From JBBQYA01 sp031412335 (GTDB taxonomy: Bacteria; Bacteroidota; Bacteroidia; Sphingobacteriales; Sphingobacteriaceae), in the NCBI GenBank assembly GCA_031412335.1, contig JANOCT010000015.1, forward strand, positions 1 to 64,000: a stretch of DNA of 64,000 nt, written 5' to 3'. The position numbers and the translations under genes were made by a program. This document shows, piece after piece, positions 18,081 to 26,220 of this stretch; positions within the stretch are counted from its first letter, which is position 1, and every line of letters starts with the position of its first letter. The notes under the pieces are model-generated. The model saw nothing but the letters and a program-made list of their open reading frames with translations. It did no database searches and was not told the DNA's origin.

Positions 18081-20555
18081 CTATTTTAAAAGAGTAAGTA
18101 TAGAAACTCCAATTAAAGCTAATGAGCTTAGTCCGCTAGAAATTCCGATTATTTCTTGAGTTGAAAGATTTCTTTTATCTGACTTAACTGGTACATAAAC
18201 TTGACTTCCAGGATCTACTCTTGGAAAGGAATTAATGAACATAAATGATTTCTTTGTTCCTTTTACCGTTCCGTTTGCATACACCACATATGTTTTTCTT
18301 CTAAAAGCCCGTTCAGCGAATCCACCTGCTTTGTTGATGTAATGCTTAGCGTGTTTATTGTTTTTAACGCTTATAGATATAGGAAATAAAACTGCTCCAT
18401 TTACTTCCATCGTTTGAATGACGGTTGGAATAGAAATCTGATCACCAGGTTTTACCAGTAAATCATATTTTGATTTCGGAGATTTCATAATTTTTTCTAA
18501 TCGAATTCCTACTAAACCACTTCGCAACGAGTCTTCGCCTACAATCAAAAGTGAATCACGGGTAACATTTTCCAGATGTGCAATTTGCTTTCTTCTTATT
18601 TTTAATTCTTCATCTGTCAATGGGCTGTTTCTAATCAAAAATGCTCCACTAGGATAGGCAAAATCCGTAAGCCCTCCTGCTCTTTTAATGATATCTGAAA
18701 TGTATTCTCCTTTATTAGTGATTGTATATAAACCTGGAAACTGTACTTCTCCATTCACCGTTGCTTGTTCTTGAACATTATAAGTTGGAGATCTCCTGAT
18801 CGAAACCTGATCAAATGGTTCAAGAATAAAGCCTGTTGCAGAATCACTTATTGAAAGATTTCTGGAAACATCAAATTGAAAAATTTTAGCAACTACACCG
18901 CCAGCAGCGTCTGCTGAATTTTTTATTCTGCGAGAAATTTCAACTTTACTAGTTGATGATGCCTCGGTGAAACCACCTGCTTGTACTATAGCATCTTCTA
19001 AAGAAAGACCTGATGCAAAATTATATTTACCAGGTTTTTGAACTTCACCAGATATGTTAAAATAATAGTTTTCTTTAAGATCATAAATTGATGAAATTAA
19101 CACCTTATCTTCTCTTTGTAGTGGAATATCTGTAGTTTCTCCTTTTAGCAATTTTGCCAAATCAAATGCAATAACTTCTTCAGAAAGATCATCGCGAAGT
19201 CTGGTGATAGAAGCACGTGACAAAAAAGCGTCTCCTTGTAATCCTTCTGCATTTTCGATTAACTTCTTAACACTTAATCCTTCATAAATTGCAAATTCCC
19301 CGGGTCTGTAAACTGCTCCAGAAATAGTAACTCTGTTTTCAAATCGTTCCAAAATTGGAGCAACTGTAAATTGGTCACCTTTTTTAGGTTCATATTCAGC
19401 AAATAAAGATTGTTCTATATCCGAAACTTTTCGTTCTCGTGGAGTTATACTTTTAACTTTAATTCTAAATGTATAGGCTTGATTGGTAAAATTCCCGGCA
19501 AATTGTATCAAGTCTTGAAGCGACTCGCCTGGAAGCATTTCAAATATTCCTGGATTTTTTATTTCACCATCTATTTCTACCCGAACATCATAGTTTCTTA
19601 CTCTAATAATGTCTTGATCTTGCAAACCAATATTTTTTCGCTGATCACCACGAAGCAGAAAATCGTAAACATCCAATTTAGCAACAACTTTGCTGTTTCT
19701 AATTAATTCAATCTGTCGAAAAGAACCATTTTCGGTTGGACCACCAGAGGCATAAAGTGCATTAAAAATAGTTGATAATGAACTTAATGTATATGAACCA
19801 GGTTTAGTTACTTCTCCTAACAAAGTAACTTTTATACTTCTAATATTTCCTAAACTAACTTGGGCAAAAGTATTTGGGTTTGCACCTTTCATTCCCACAT
19901 AAATCTGGCTTAATCGACCAAGAATTCGTGCTGAAGCTTGTTCAATTGTCAATCCACTAACATTTACTGGACCAACCTTATCTATACGTATTAATCCTTC
20001 AGTACTTATTTTTAGCGTATAGCTTTGTTGAGAAAATCCCCAGATATCAATTAAAATTTCGTCATCAGGCCCTAAAATGTAATTTTTGGGCGTTGGTATT
20101 CTAAGATCTGGTTCAAAAGTAAGGTTGGAATTATTAAATAAATCAGCACCAAATATTCTATTTTTTATGCCATTATTATTTGGATTAATAAACAAACTGG
20201 TTCTTTCCTTTTGTTCATTTTGATTTCTTGATTCTATTATGGGTTTAGAAGCATTACCTTTCTCAATTGGACTAGTTAGATTTCTAGATAAACGAGCTTT
20301 TAATCTTGCTAATTCTTCAGATTTTAACCCTCTTGCAATTAAAAGTGATTCAAATTGATCTTGTGATAAGCCACTTTGATCAGCTTGGTTTTTGAATTTA
20401 AGAATTTCTTCATCAGATAAATCATCAATTCTTACATCTGAATAGTTTCTTTGTTGAATATTAATACTTTGTGCAAAGCCAAATGCGTAAGTAAAAAAGA
20501 AAACCAAAAAAATAAATAAGCTAGAATACTTTTTGAAAGACAGGATTACATTCAT
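18081..20555 (-). CDS. Outer-membrane polysaccharide export protein with multiple SLBB domains (Wza-like)
   Basis: About 824 residues from the ATG at 20555. The open frame also reaches a TTG at 20591, but the first ATG places a normal signal peptide (MNVILSFKKYSSLFIFLVFF through GFAQ) at the N terminus. After a low-complexity region comes a Poly_export domain (YILGPDDEILIDIWGF near residue 160), then several SLBB repeats recognisable from recurring V-x-G-E-V-x-x-P-G-x-Y patterns (GEVTKPGSY, GEIKNPGIF, GAVYRPGEF, GEVQKPGKY, GEVQFPGLY). A single hydrophobic helix closes the C terminus. It forms the export channel for the polysaccharide and heads the locus. Confidence 0.92.
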   Translation of the reverse strand: MNVILSFKKYSSLFIFLVFFFTYAFGFAQSINIQQRNYSDVRIDDLSDEEILKFKNQADQSGLSQDQFESLLIARGLKSEELARLKARLSRNLTSPIEKGNASKPIIESRNQNEQKERTSLFINPNNNGIKNRIFGADLFNNSNLTFEPDLRIPTPKNYILGPDDEILIDIWGFSQQSYTLKISTEGLIRIDKVGPVNVSGLTIEQASARILGRLSQIYVGMKGANPNTFAQVSLGNIRSIKVTLLGEVTKPGSYTLSSLSTIFNALYASGGPTENGSFRQIELIRNSKVVAKLDVYDFLLRGDQRKNIGLQDQDIIRVRNYDVRVEIDGEIKNPGIFEMLPGESLQDLIQFAGNFTNQAYTFRIKVKSITPRERKVSDIEQSLFAEYEPKKGDQFTVAPILERFENRVTISGAVYRPGEFAIYEGLSVKKLIENAEGLQGDAFLSRASITRLRDDLSEEVIAFDLAKLLKGETTDIPLQREDKVLISSIYDLKENYYFNISGEVQKPGKYNFASGLSLEDAIVQAGGFTEASSTSKVEISRRIKNSADAAGGVVAKIFQFDVSRNLSISDSATGFILEPFDQVSIRRSPTYNVQEQATVNGEVQFPGLYTITNKGEYISDIIKRAGGLTDFAYPSGAFLIRNSPLTDEELKIRRKQIAHLENVTRDSLLIVGEDSLRSGLVGIRLEKIMKSPKSKYDLLVKPGDQISIPTVIQTMEVNGAVLFPISISVKNNKHAKHYINKAGGFAERAFRRKTYVVYANGTVKGTKKSFMFINSFPRVDPGSQVYVPVKSDKRNLSTQEIIGISSGLSSLALIGVSILTLLK

Positions 20556-20724
20556 TTTCACATTTGAATTGTCAGGAAACAATTTTTTCAATTAGAATGC
20601 GAATATATCATTAAATAAGGTGAAAGGAAATAATGACTGTTTAGCTTTATACGAAATCATTTTCTTACTTAAAATTATCTTTTAAAACTATGCAGATTTA
20701 TACTTTTCTTCAGCTAAATCTTAA

Positions 20725-20749
20725 AAACTATCAGTCAATAAAATTGACT
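20725..20749 (-). terminator. Possible terminator downstream of frr
   Basis: A perfect 7-base inverted repeat with a 3-base loop (AGTCAAT at 20733-20739 and ATTGACT at 20743-20749). On the minus strand it is followed after GATAG by a run of five T. The stem is AT-rich and the T-run is offset, so this is only a candidate. It lies 39 bases past the frr stop, in the 232-base gap before the exporter gene. Confidence 0.35.
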
Positions 20750-20787
20750 ATACCATTTGCAAAATAAAATAGCTACCCTTGAAAAAT

Positions 20788-21351
20788 TTAAATTGTCATT
20801 ATATCTTTCTCTTTTAATTCAGAAAGTTTATCGATTTTTATAATAGTTGCATCAGTAAGTTTCTGAATTTCACCTTCACCAATTTTGATTGCATCTTCTG
20901 AAACACCGTCTTTTGATAATTTTTTAATCTTCTCGTTGGCATCTTTTCGGATATTCCGAATCGTTATTTTGCCATTCTCCCCTTCATTTTTTACCTTTTT
21001 TACCAATTCTTTTCTTCGATCTTCGGTTAACGCTGGTACATTCATTCTAATAACAATACCATCATTTTGAGGATTAAGGCCTAAGTTTGAATCAATTATT
21101 GCTTTTTCTATTGGCCCTAATAAAGATTTTTCCCAAGGTTGTACAGTTAATGTTCTAGCATCAGGTGTATTTATACTTGCTACTTTACTCAATTCAGTGC
21201 TAGTTCCGTAATAGTCTACGAATACTCCATCCAACATTTGCGGCATTGCTTTGCCAGCTCTTATTTTCTGCATTTCGGTATCAGCGTGTGCAATTGCTTT
21301 TTCCATTTGCGCCCTCCCGTCTTCAATAAGTGGTTTTATTTTTTCATCCAT
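20788..21351 (-). CDS. frr: Ribosome recycling factor
   Basis: Essential translation factor that, with EF-G, splits the post-termination ribosome. The 187-residue length matches the family (~185). Conserved segments are KIRAGKAMPQMLDGVFVDYYG near residue 28, TLTVQPWEKSLLGPIEKAI, LGLNPQNDG and the C-terminal helical region RRKELVKKVKNEGENGKITIRNIRKDAN. It is encoded 18 bases downstream of pyrH, the usual bacterial arrangement, so they are very likely cotranscribed. Confidence 0.97.
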   Translation of the reverse strand: MDEKIKPLIEDGRAQMEKAIAHADTEMQKIRAGKAMPQMLDGVFVDYYGTSTELSKVASINTPDARTLTVQPWEKSLLGPIEKAIIDSNLGLNPQNDGIVIRMNVPALTEDRRKELVKKVKNEGENGKITIRNIRKDANEKIKKLSKDGVSEDAIKIGEGEIQKLTDATIIKIDKLSELKEKDIMTI

Positions 21352-21369
21352 GATAATTTTTTTTAATAA

Positions 21370-22077
21370 TTAAGCGTGAACTAAAGTTCCAATATGCTCT
21401 CCAGTAGCAACTTTCATAAAGTTACCCTCTTTATTCATATCGAAAACAATAATAGGAAGGTTATTTTCATTACACAAGGTAAAAGCTGTCATATCCATAA
21501 CATTTAATCCCTTTGATATTACATCATGAAAAGAAATAGAATCAAAACGAGTAGCCTCAGGATTTTTTTCAGGGTCAGCTGTATAAATACCATCTACTCT
21601 AGTTCCTTTCATCACTACATCTGCTTCAATTTCTATGGCTCTTAAAGAAGCAGCTGTATCTGTTGTAAAATATGGATTGCCGGTACCAGCTCCAAATATT
21701 ACTACTCTTCCTTTTTCCAAATGCCTTACTGCTCTTCTTCTAATAAAAGGTTCACAAATCTGCTCCATTTTTATGGCACTCATCAATCTGGTTTTTACTC
21801 CAGCATTTTCCAAGCCATCTTGCATTGCCATACTATTGATAACGGTAGCTAGCATTCCCATATAATCCGCTTGCACTCTGTCCATTCCTCCTTTTTCTGC
21901 ATCCAGACCACGGTAAATATTTCCTCCACCAATTACAACTGCCACTTCAACTCCTTTTTCTATAACTTCTTTTATATCTTTTGCATATTGTGCAATTTGT
22001 TCTGGATCAATTCCAAATTGCTTTTTACCCATTAAAGATTCGCCACTAAGTTTTAATAAAATTCGTTTGTATTTCAT
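21370..22077 (-). CDS. pyrH: UMP kinase
   Basis: Phosphorylates UMP to UDP in pyrimidine nucleotide synthesis. It is a hexameric bacterial enzyme of the amino-acid-kinase fold, 235 residues. Motifs visible: the N-terminal KRILLKLSGESLMG with the phosphate-binding Lys and Gly, VAVVIGGGNIYRG near residue 47, the aspartate-containing region DYMGMLATVINSMAMQ, and GTGNPYFTTDTAAS and ADPEKNP toward the C terminus. It follows tsf after a hairpin terminator, so it may be expressed partly by read-through and partly from its own promoter. Confidence 0.97.
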   Translation of the reverse strand: MKYKRILLKLSGESLMGKKQFGIDPEQIAQYAKDIKEVIEKGVEVAVVIGGGNIYRGLDAEKGGMDRVQADYMGMLATVINSMAMQDGLENAGVKTRLMSAIKMEQICEPFIRRRAVRHLEKGRVVIFGAGTGNPYFTTDTAASLRAIEIEADVVMKGTRVDGIYTADPEKNPEATRFDSISFHDVISKGLNVMDMTAFTLCNENNLPIIVFDMNKEGNFMKVATGEHIGTLVHA

Positions 22078-22130
22078 GCGCTGTAAATATAGCCCTGTTT
22101 TTGATTAATATAAATTTAAAAAAATAAACA

Positions 22131-22156
22131 AAAAAAAACCTCTCGGTTAGGAGAGG
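22131..22156 (-). terminator. Rho-independent terminator after tsf
   Basis: A perfect 6-base GC-rich stem (CCTCTC 22139-22144, GAGAGG 22151-22156) with a six-base loop. It is followed on the minus strand by an unbroken run of eight T (22131-22138). It lies eight bases past the tsf stop codon. Confidence 0.85.
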
Positions 22157-22164
22157 ATTTTATC

Positions 22165-23007
22165 TTATGCACCTAATGCAACCCTTTTAAATGCATTCAC
22201 GGTCAGTCCTTTATGAACTCCGTCAAGCATTTGAGTAATTGTTTTGGATGAATCTTTCACAAATTCCTGATTCAATAAAGTTGAGTCTTTGTAAAACTTA
22301 TTTAGTTTACCTGCAGCAATTTTATCAACCATTTCTTCTGGTTTACCTTCTGCTCGTATCACATCCTTTGCAATTTCCAACTCACGTTCTATAATGGATG
22401 CATCAACATCTCCTTTGTCCAATGCAACAGGATTCATTGCTGCAATTTGCATTGCTACATCTTTACCTGCATCATCTCCTGGTTTACCTGCATCTGCAGA
22501 TAAGCCAACTAATACTCCAAGCTTGTAACCCGCATGGATATAAGCAATTACTTTTTCGCCAGACAAAACTTCATATTTCGAAACGCCGATTTTCTCACCT
22601 ACTTTTCCGGTTTGGTCAATAATAGTTTCAGATAGCTTATTTCCACCTACTTCTAGATTTAATAAAGCTTCTAAATCAGCAGGATTTTCAGAAACTGCAG
22701 CGTCAGCAATTGCATTTCCGAATGCTACGAAATCAGCATTTTTAGCTACAAAATCGGTTTCGCAATTCAATTCTATTACAATTCCTCTTTTACCATCGCT
22801 GGTAGTTTTAGCAATTACAACTCCTTCTTTTGCATCTCTGTCTGATCTGCTTGCAGAAACTTTTGCACCCTTTTTTCTTAAATAGTCGACAGCAGCTTCA
22901 AAATCGCCGTTTGCCTCCATTAAAGCTTTTTTACAATCCATCATTCCAGCGCCAGTTTGCGTTCTAAGTTTATTAACGTCTGCGGCCGTAATTGTTAAGT
23001 TTGACAT
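22165..23007 (-). CDS. tsf: Translation elongation factor Ts
   Basis: Guanine-nucleotide exchange factor for EF-Tu. It has 280 residues. The N-terminal UBA-like domain holds the signature LRTQTGAGMMDCKKALMEANGDFEAA (residues about 14-39). The core domain begins with the conserved TDFVAKN motif (about 82-88), whose Asp-Phe contacts the EF-Tu G domain. The C-terminal part ends with the conserved KDSSKTI region. It lies downstream of rpsB, separated by a hairpin, in the classical rpsB-tsf order. Confidence 0.97.
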   Translation of the reverse strand: MSNLTITAADVNKLRTQTGAGMMDCKKALMEANGDFEAAVDYLRKKGAKVSASRSDRDAKEGVVIAKTTSDGKRGIVIELNCETDFVAKNADFVAFGNAIADAAVSENPADLEALLNLEVGGNKLSETIIDQTGKVGEKIGVSKYEVLSGEKVIAYIHAGYKLGVLVGLSADAGKPGDDAGKDVAMQIAAMNPVALDKGDVDASIIERELEIAKDVIRAEGKPEEMVDKIAAGKLNKFYKDSTLLNQEFVKDSSKTITQMLDGVHKGLTVNAFKRVALGA

Positions 23008-23030
23008 AATTATTTTTTTTATTTTTTTTT

Positions 23031-23098
23031 AACAAAAAAAATCGGAACAGAAGATACGACATCGGAATAAACCAAAATCGCTACCTACTGTTCCGATT
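23031..23098 (-). terminator. Terminator or attenuating hairpin between rpsB and tsf
   Basis: Inverted repeat with perfect 11-base arms, AATCGGAACAG (23040-23050) and CTGTTCCGATT (23088-23098), and a 37-base loop that contains another ATCGGAA copy (23071-23077). On the minus strand the stem is followed by about eight T, then more T-rich sequence. It begins nine bases past the rpsB stop. Its position between rpsB and tsf suggests partial termination that tunes the ratio of S2 to EF-Ts. Confidence 0.7.
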
Positions 23099-23106
23099 TG
23101 GATATT

Positions 23107-23943
23107 TTACTCTTCTGTTTTTTCAGCTACTTCACCTTTGCCTTTTCGTGCTCTGGTTCCTGGAGTTAATGTTCGTTCTACATCATTTCCATCTTCACCT
23201 TTTTCAGATTTAGCTTTTGCGGTTGCTTCCTTCTCAGTTTCTTCATCCTTTTCACGCTTGCGCTCTTCCATACCTTCTTCAATTGCTTTGCAAATAACGC
23301 CTGTAATTAAGGTAATGGACTTAGTCGCATCATCATTAGCAGGAATCGTAAAATCAATATTGGTTGGATCACTGTTCGTATCTACCATTCCAAAAGTTGG
23401 AATATTCAATTTCATTGCTTCTGCTACTGCGATGTGTTCTTTTTTCACATCAATTAAAAAAAGAGCAGCAGGAAGTCGGTTTAAATCACCTATTCCACCT
23501 AAAACTCGTTCTAATTTAACGCGTTCGCGCTCTATTTGTAATTTTTCTCTTTTTGATAAATTATCATAAGTACCATCTTTGGTAAACTTATCAATATTCG
23601 TCATTTTTTTGATTGACTTACGTACTGTAGCAAAGTTGGTAAGCATTCCGCCCAACCATCTTTCTGTAACAAAAGGCATATTTACACGAAGTGCTTCTGC
23701 AGCAACGATGTCTTTTGCTTGTTTTTTAGTTGCTACAAATAAAATTTTTCGACCCGATTTTACAATCTGCTTAATTGCATTTGCTGCTTCATCGAGTTTT
23801 ACAATCGTTTTATTTAAGTCTATAATATGAATGCCATTACGTTCCATAAAAATATATGGTGACATTTTCGGATTCCACTTTCGTGTAAGGTGTCCAAAGT
23901 GAACACCAGCATCCAATAATTCTTGATATGTTGCTTTTGCCAT
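23107..23943 (-). CDS. rpsB: 30S ribosomal protein S2
   Basis: Small-subunit ribosomal protein, 278 residues. Recognised by LLDAGVHFGHLTRKWNPKM at residues 9-27, IHIIDLNKT, FVATKKQA, ERWLGGMLTNF near 92, and the C-terminal DTNSDPTNIDFTIPANDDA. After about residue 230 comes a charged, Lys/Glu-rich tail that makes it longer than E. coli S2 (241). Such tails are usual in the phylum. It lies 17 bases downstream of rpsI within the rplM operon. Confidence 0.97.
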   Translation of the reverse strand: MAKATYQELLDAGVHFGHLTRKWNPKMSPYIFMERNGIHIIDLNKTIVKLDEAANAIKQIVKSGRKILFVATKKQAKDIVAAEALRVNMPFVTERWLGGMLTNFATVRKSIKKMTNIDKFTKDGTYDNLSKREKLQIERERVKLERVLGGIGDLNRLPAALFLIDVKKEHIAVAEAMKLNIPTFGMVDTNSDPTNIDFTIPANDDATKSITLITGVICKAIEEGMEERKREKDEETEKEATAKAKSEKGEDGNDVERTLTPGTRARKGKGEVAEKTEE

Positions 23944-23960
23944 GTTTTCTGTTCTTTGGA

Positions 23961-24347
23961 TTAACGTTTACTAAATTGGAATTTCTTTCTTGCTTTCTTT
24001 CTACCTGGTTTCTTACGTTCAACCATTCTTGAATCACGTGTCATTAAACCTTTTGCACGAAGTGCTGGTTTTTTCTCAGGATCAAGTTCAACAATAGCTT
24101 TTGCAATTGCTAAACGAACAGCTTCTGCCTGTCCGGATACGCCACCACCAGCTACGTTTACATTAATAGAATATTTTCCAATAGCTTCTGAAACCAATAG
24201 AGACTGATTCACAACATATTGCAATGGTAAAGTTGGAAAGTAAACTTTATAATCTTTTCCATTTACCAAAATATCGCCATTACCTTCTTTAAGGTAAATT
24301 CTGGCTACAGCAGTTTTCCTTCTGCCAGAGGTGTTAGTTACACTCAT
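23961..24347 (-). CDS. rpsI: 30S ribosomal protein S9
   Basis: Ribosomal protein of 128 residues, the normal family length. Signatures are TSGRRKTAVARIYLKEGNGDI at the N terminus, GGGVSGQAEAVRLAIAKAI in the middle, and the basic C-terminal tail MTRDSRMVERKKPGRKKARKKFQFSKR, whose final Lys-Arg reaches the P-site tRNA. Its start overlaps the rplM stop by four bases (ATGA), as in most bacteria where S9 and L13 are coupled. Confidence 0.97.
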   Translation of the reverse strand: MSVTNTSGRRKTAVARIYLKEGNGDILVNGKDYKVYFPTLPLQYVVNQSLLVSEAIGKYSINVNVAGGGVSGQAEAVRLAIAKAIVELDPEKKPALRAKGLMTRDSRMVERKKPGRKKARKKFQFSKR

Positions 24348-24799
24348 TTCGTTTGATTAAAATTAATGGTTGTTGGATTTTGTGCTGCATGCGGATGCTC
24401 AGCTCCTGCATAAACATGCAGGTTGCCAATTATTGCATTACCTAATTTATTTTTGGGTAACATTCCACGTACTGCTTTCTCAACCACATGAGTTGGATGT
24501 TTTACCATCAAATTCTTAGGGTTAATAAATCGTTGTCCACCCGGGTGACCTGTGTAAGACACATATTGCTTGTCTTCCATTTTCTTTCCGGTTAATCGAA
24601 CTTTGTCTGCGTTGATAACAATTACATTATCGCCACAGTCTACGTGTGGGGTGAAGTCTGGTCGGTGCTTTCCTCGCAAAATCATTGCGATGTGCGAACT
24701 CAAACGCCCCAAAATCTCTGATTCAGCGTCAACAAGCACCCAATGCTTGGTAACGGTTTTTTTGTTAGCAGAGACAGTTTTGAAACTTAACGTATTCAC
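24344..24799 (-). CDS. rplM: 50S ribosomal protein L13
   Basis: Large-subunit protein, 151 residues. Motifs include KHWVLVDAESEILGRLSSHIA (residues 19-39), RGKHRPDFTPHVDCGDNVIVINA and the signature region AVRGMLPKNKLG. The start codon is GTG at 24799. It is the first gene of the L13-S9-S2 operon and has a well-matched promoter at 24852-24881 with a leader of about 45 bases. Confidence 0.96.
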   Translation of the reverse strand: MNTLSFKTVSANKKTVTKHWVLVDAESEILGRLSSHIAMILRGKHRPDFTPHVDCGDNVIVINADKVRLTGKKMEDKQYVSYTGHPGGQRFINPKNLMVKHPTHVVEKAVRGMLPKNKLGNAIIGNLHVYAGAEHPHAAQNPTTINFNQTK

Positions 24800-24831
24800 T
24801 TGCTTTTAGTTATAAGGTGTAAAATTGAACT

Positions 24832-24848
24832 TCCCTCTTTTTTAGGGA
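24832..24848 (-). promoter_or_regulatory. 5'-leader hairpin of the rplM operon
   Basis: Inverted repeat TCCCT (24832-24836) and AGGGA (24844-24848) with a seven-base loop. It lies just downstream of the inferred transcription start, so the rplM mRNA would begin in or next to this stem. It could stabilise the transcript or be part of a ribosomal-protein autoregulatory leader. This is inferred only from position. Confidence 0.4.
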
Positions 24849-24851
24849 CTG

Positions 24852-24881
24852 CAAAGTTAGCAGGATTATTTTAAAATTCAA
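24852..24881 (-). promoter_or_regulatory. Bacteroidota-type promoter of rplM-rpsI-rpsB
   Basis: On the minus strand a TTG (-33 element, complement of 24879-24881) is followed after exactly 19 bases by TAACTTTG (complement of 24852-24859), a full match to the TAnnTTTG -7 element used by the phylum's primary sigma factor. Spacing and both boxes are ideal. The position, 52 bases before the rplM start, fits a ribosomal-protein operon. Confidence 0.8.
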
Positions 24882-25008
24882 GTAGCTGAGCATTAATTCT
24901 TTTCATAAACTAAAATTTCATGTAACAAGTTTTATGAATCAACTACTTTTTTCATTGAAATGGAACTAAAATTGCTTTCTTTCGTTCAACATAAAAAAAA
25001 TACAAAAC

Positions 25009-26028
25009 ATGAAGAAAAATTACATTTTAACGATTTGTTTTTTACTAATTACTACTTTTTCTTTTTCTCAAAACCGTGGAAATAGAATAATAGCAACTTC
25101 AGGAAAATATAAAATTCCAAATAGTTCCATTAATAAATTTAGGGCAGCTGGTATTGACACTATTTTTGATCATTTCGACAATTCAATAGTTACTAACTAT
25201 ACCGCTCTTGATGCTAATAATAATCCAATTGGATATTTAGCTGGACATAATACATATTTAGACAAAGCTAAAATACAAAGATTTGATTCTCAATATGGAG
25301 TTTCAGGACCAGGAGCTATTACTGAATTATTATTCTTATTTTTCGTTAAAAGTGGAGATACCGCTGGTACATTGAAAGCATCAATTTGGAACGATAACAA
25401 TGGTCAACCAGGAACAGTAATTGGAACTCAAACTTTTACCATTGGTGATATTGATACAAACGATTTAACTTCTATAGTTTTTGCTAATCCAATTGCTATT
25501 CCGACTAATCAGATTTTTTATGCAGGAATTGAAATAAATTATACTTCAACAGGAGTTGCCGGATTATCAACTTCTAATGATCCAACTAGTGGTGATGCTC
25601 CAGGATTAACTGGAGATTTTGCTGATGCTATTACCCATACTTGGGAGCAATTCGGTAATAACGGTTACCATTCTTTTGCGTCGGCTTCTTCTTGGAGAAT
25701 TGATGTTGCTTTAGGGATTTTTCCAGTTATAAGCACTACAACAGGTATTTCAAATCAACCATCAGAGTTGTTTACTGGAGTAAAAAATCATCCAAATCCA
25801 TTTTCAGGAAATACAACTTTAGATTATGAATTAAAAAAATCTGTAGAAAATGTAGTAATTACAGTTTCTGATGTAACTGGTCGAGTAGTTTCAACATACA
25901 ATCAAACCAATCAAACTGCTGGAAAGCAATCGGTGATAATTGATGGCTCAGAATTAGCTGCTGGTTTATATAATGCTACAATAAATGCAGATGGAAATTC
26001 AACTTCTATCCGAATGATTGTAAAATAA
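25009..26028 (+). CDS. Secreted protein with type IX secretion sorting domain
   Basis: A 339-residue exported protein. Residues 1-20 are a signal peptide (MKKNYILTICFLLITTFSFS). The central 100-250 region is beta-rich (GDTAGTLKASIWNDNNGQPG and similar), like jelly-roll anchor modules found in Bacteroidota surface proteins. Residues about 255-339 form a type A T9SS C-terminal domain, with the usual HPNPFSGNTTLDYEL opening, VSDVTGRVV in the middle and GLYNATINADG...IVK at the end. It should cross the outer membrane by T9SS and be released or surface-anchored. Binding partner or activity unknown. It is a single gene followed by a strong terminator. Confidence 0.85.
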   Translation: MKKNYILTICFLLITTFSFSQNRGNRIIATSGKYKIPNSSINKFRAAGIDTIFDHFDNSIVTNYTALDANNNPIGYLAGHNTYLDKAKIQRFDSQYGVSGPGAITELLFLFFVKSGDTAGTLKASIWNDNNGQPGTVIGTQTFTIGDIDTNDLTSIVFANPIAIPTNQIFYAGIEINYTSTGVAGLSTSNDPTSGDAPGLTGDFADAITHTWEQFGNNGYHSFASASSWRIDVALGIFPVISTTTGISNQPSELFTGVKNHPNPFSGNTTLDYELKKSVENVVITVSDVTGRVVSTYNQTNQTAGKQSVIIDGSELAAGLYNATINADGNSTSIRMIVK

Positions 26029-26045
26029 GATAATATCCATTTTAT

Positions 26046-26084
26046 AAAAATCCTGTGAGCCAAGAGTTTGCAGGATTTTTTTTT
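26046..26084 (+). terminator. Rho-independent terminator of the T9SS cargo gene
   Basis: Perfect 10-base arms, AAAAATCCTG (26046-26055) and CAGGATTTTT (26071-26080), with a 15-base loop and a T-run continuing to 26084. It begins 18 bases past the stop codon at 26028. Confidence 0.85.
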
Positions 26085-26220
26085 GCTAAATTTTGAGTCA
26101 TGAATCAATAAAGAAAAGGTATGTTTATTGAGTTTAGAGAAAAAATCTTAACCAATTTTTTAATAAAATAAAACTTTTGTTATCTTTCATTCTTTTGCTA
26201 ATCACAATAACCCAAAACGT

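Noticed and set aside
23138..23569. 143-residue plus-strand ORF antisense to rpsB
   Set aside because: Shadow of the conserved S2 gene, no recognisable domain and Ser/Leu-rich random composition.
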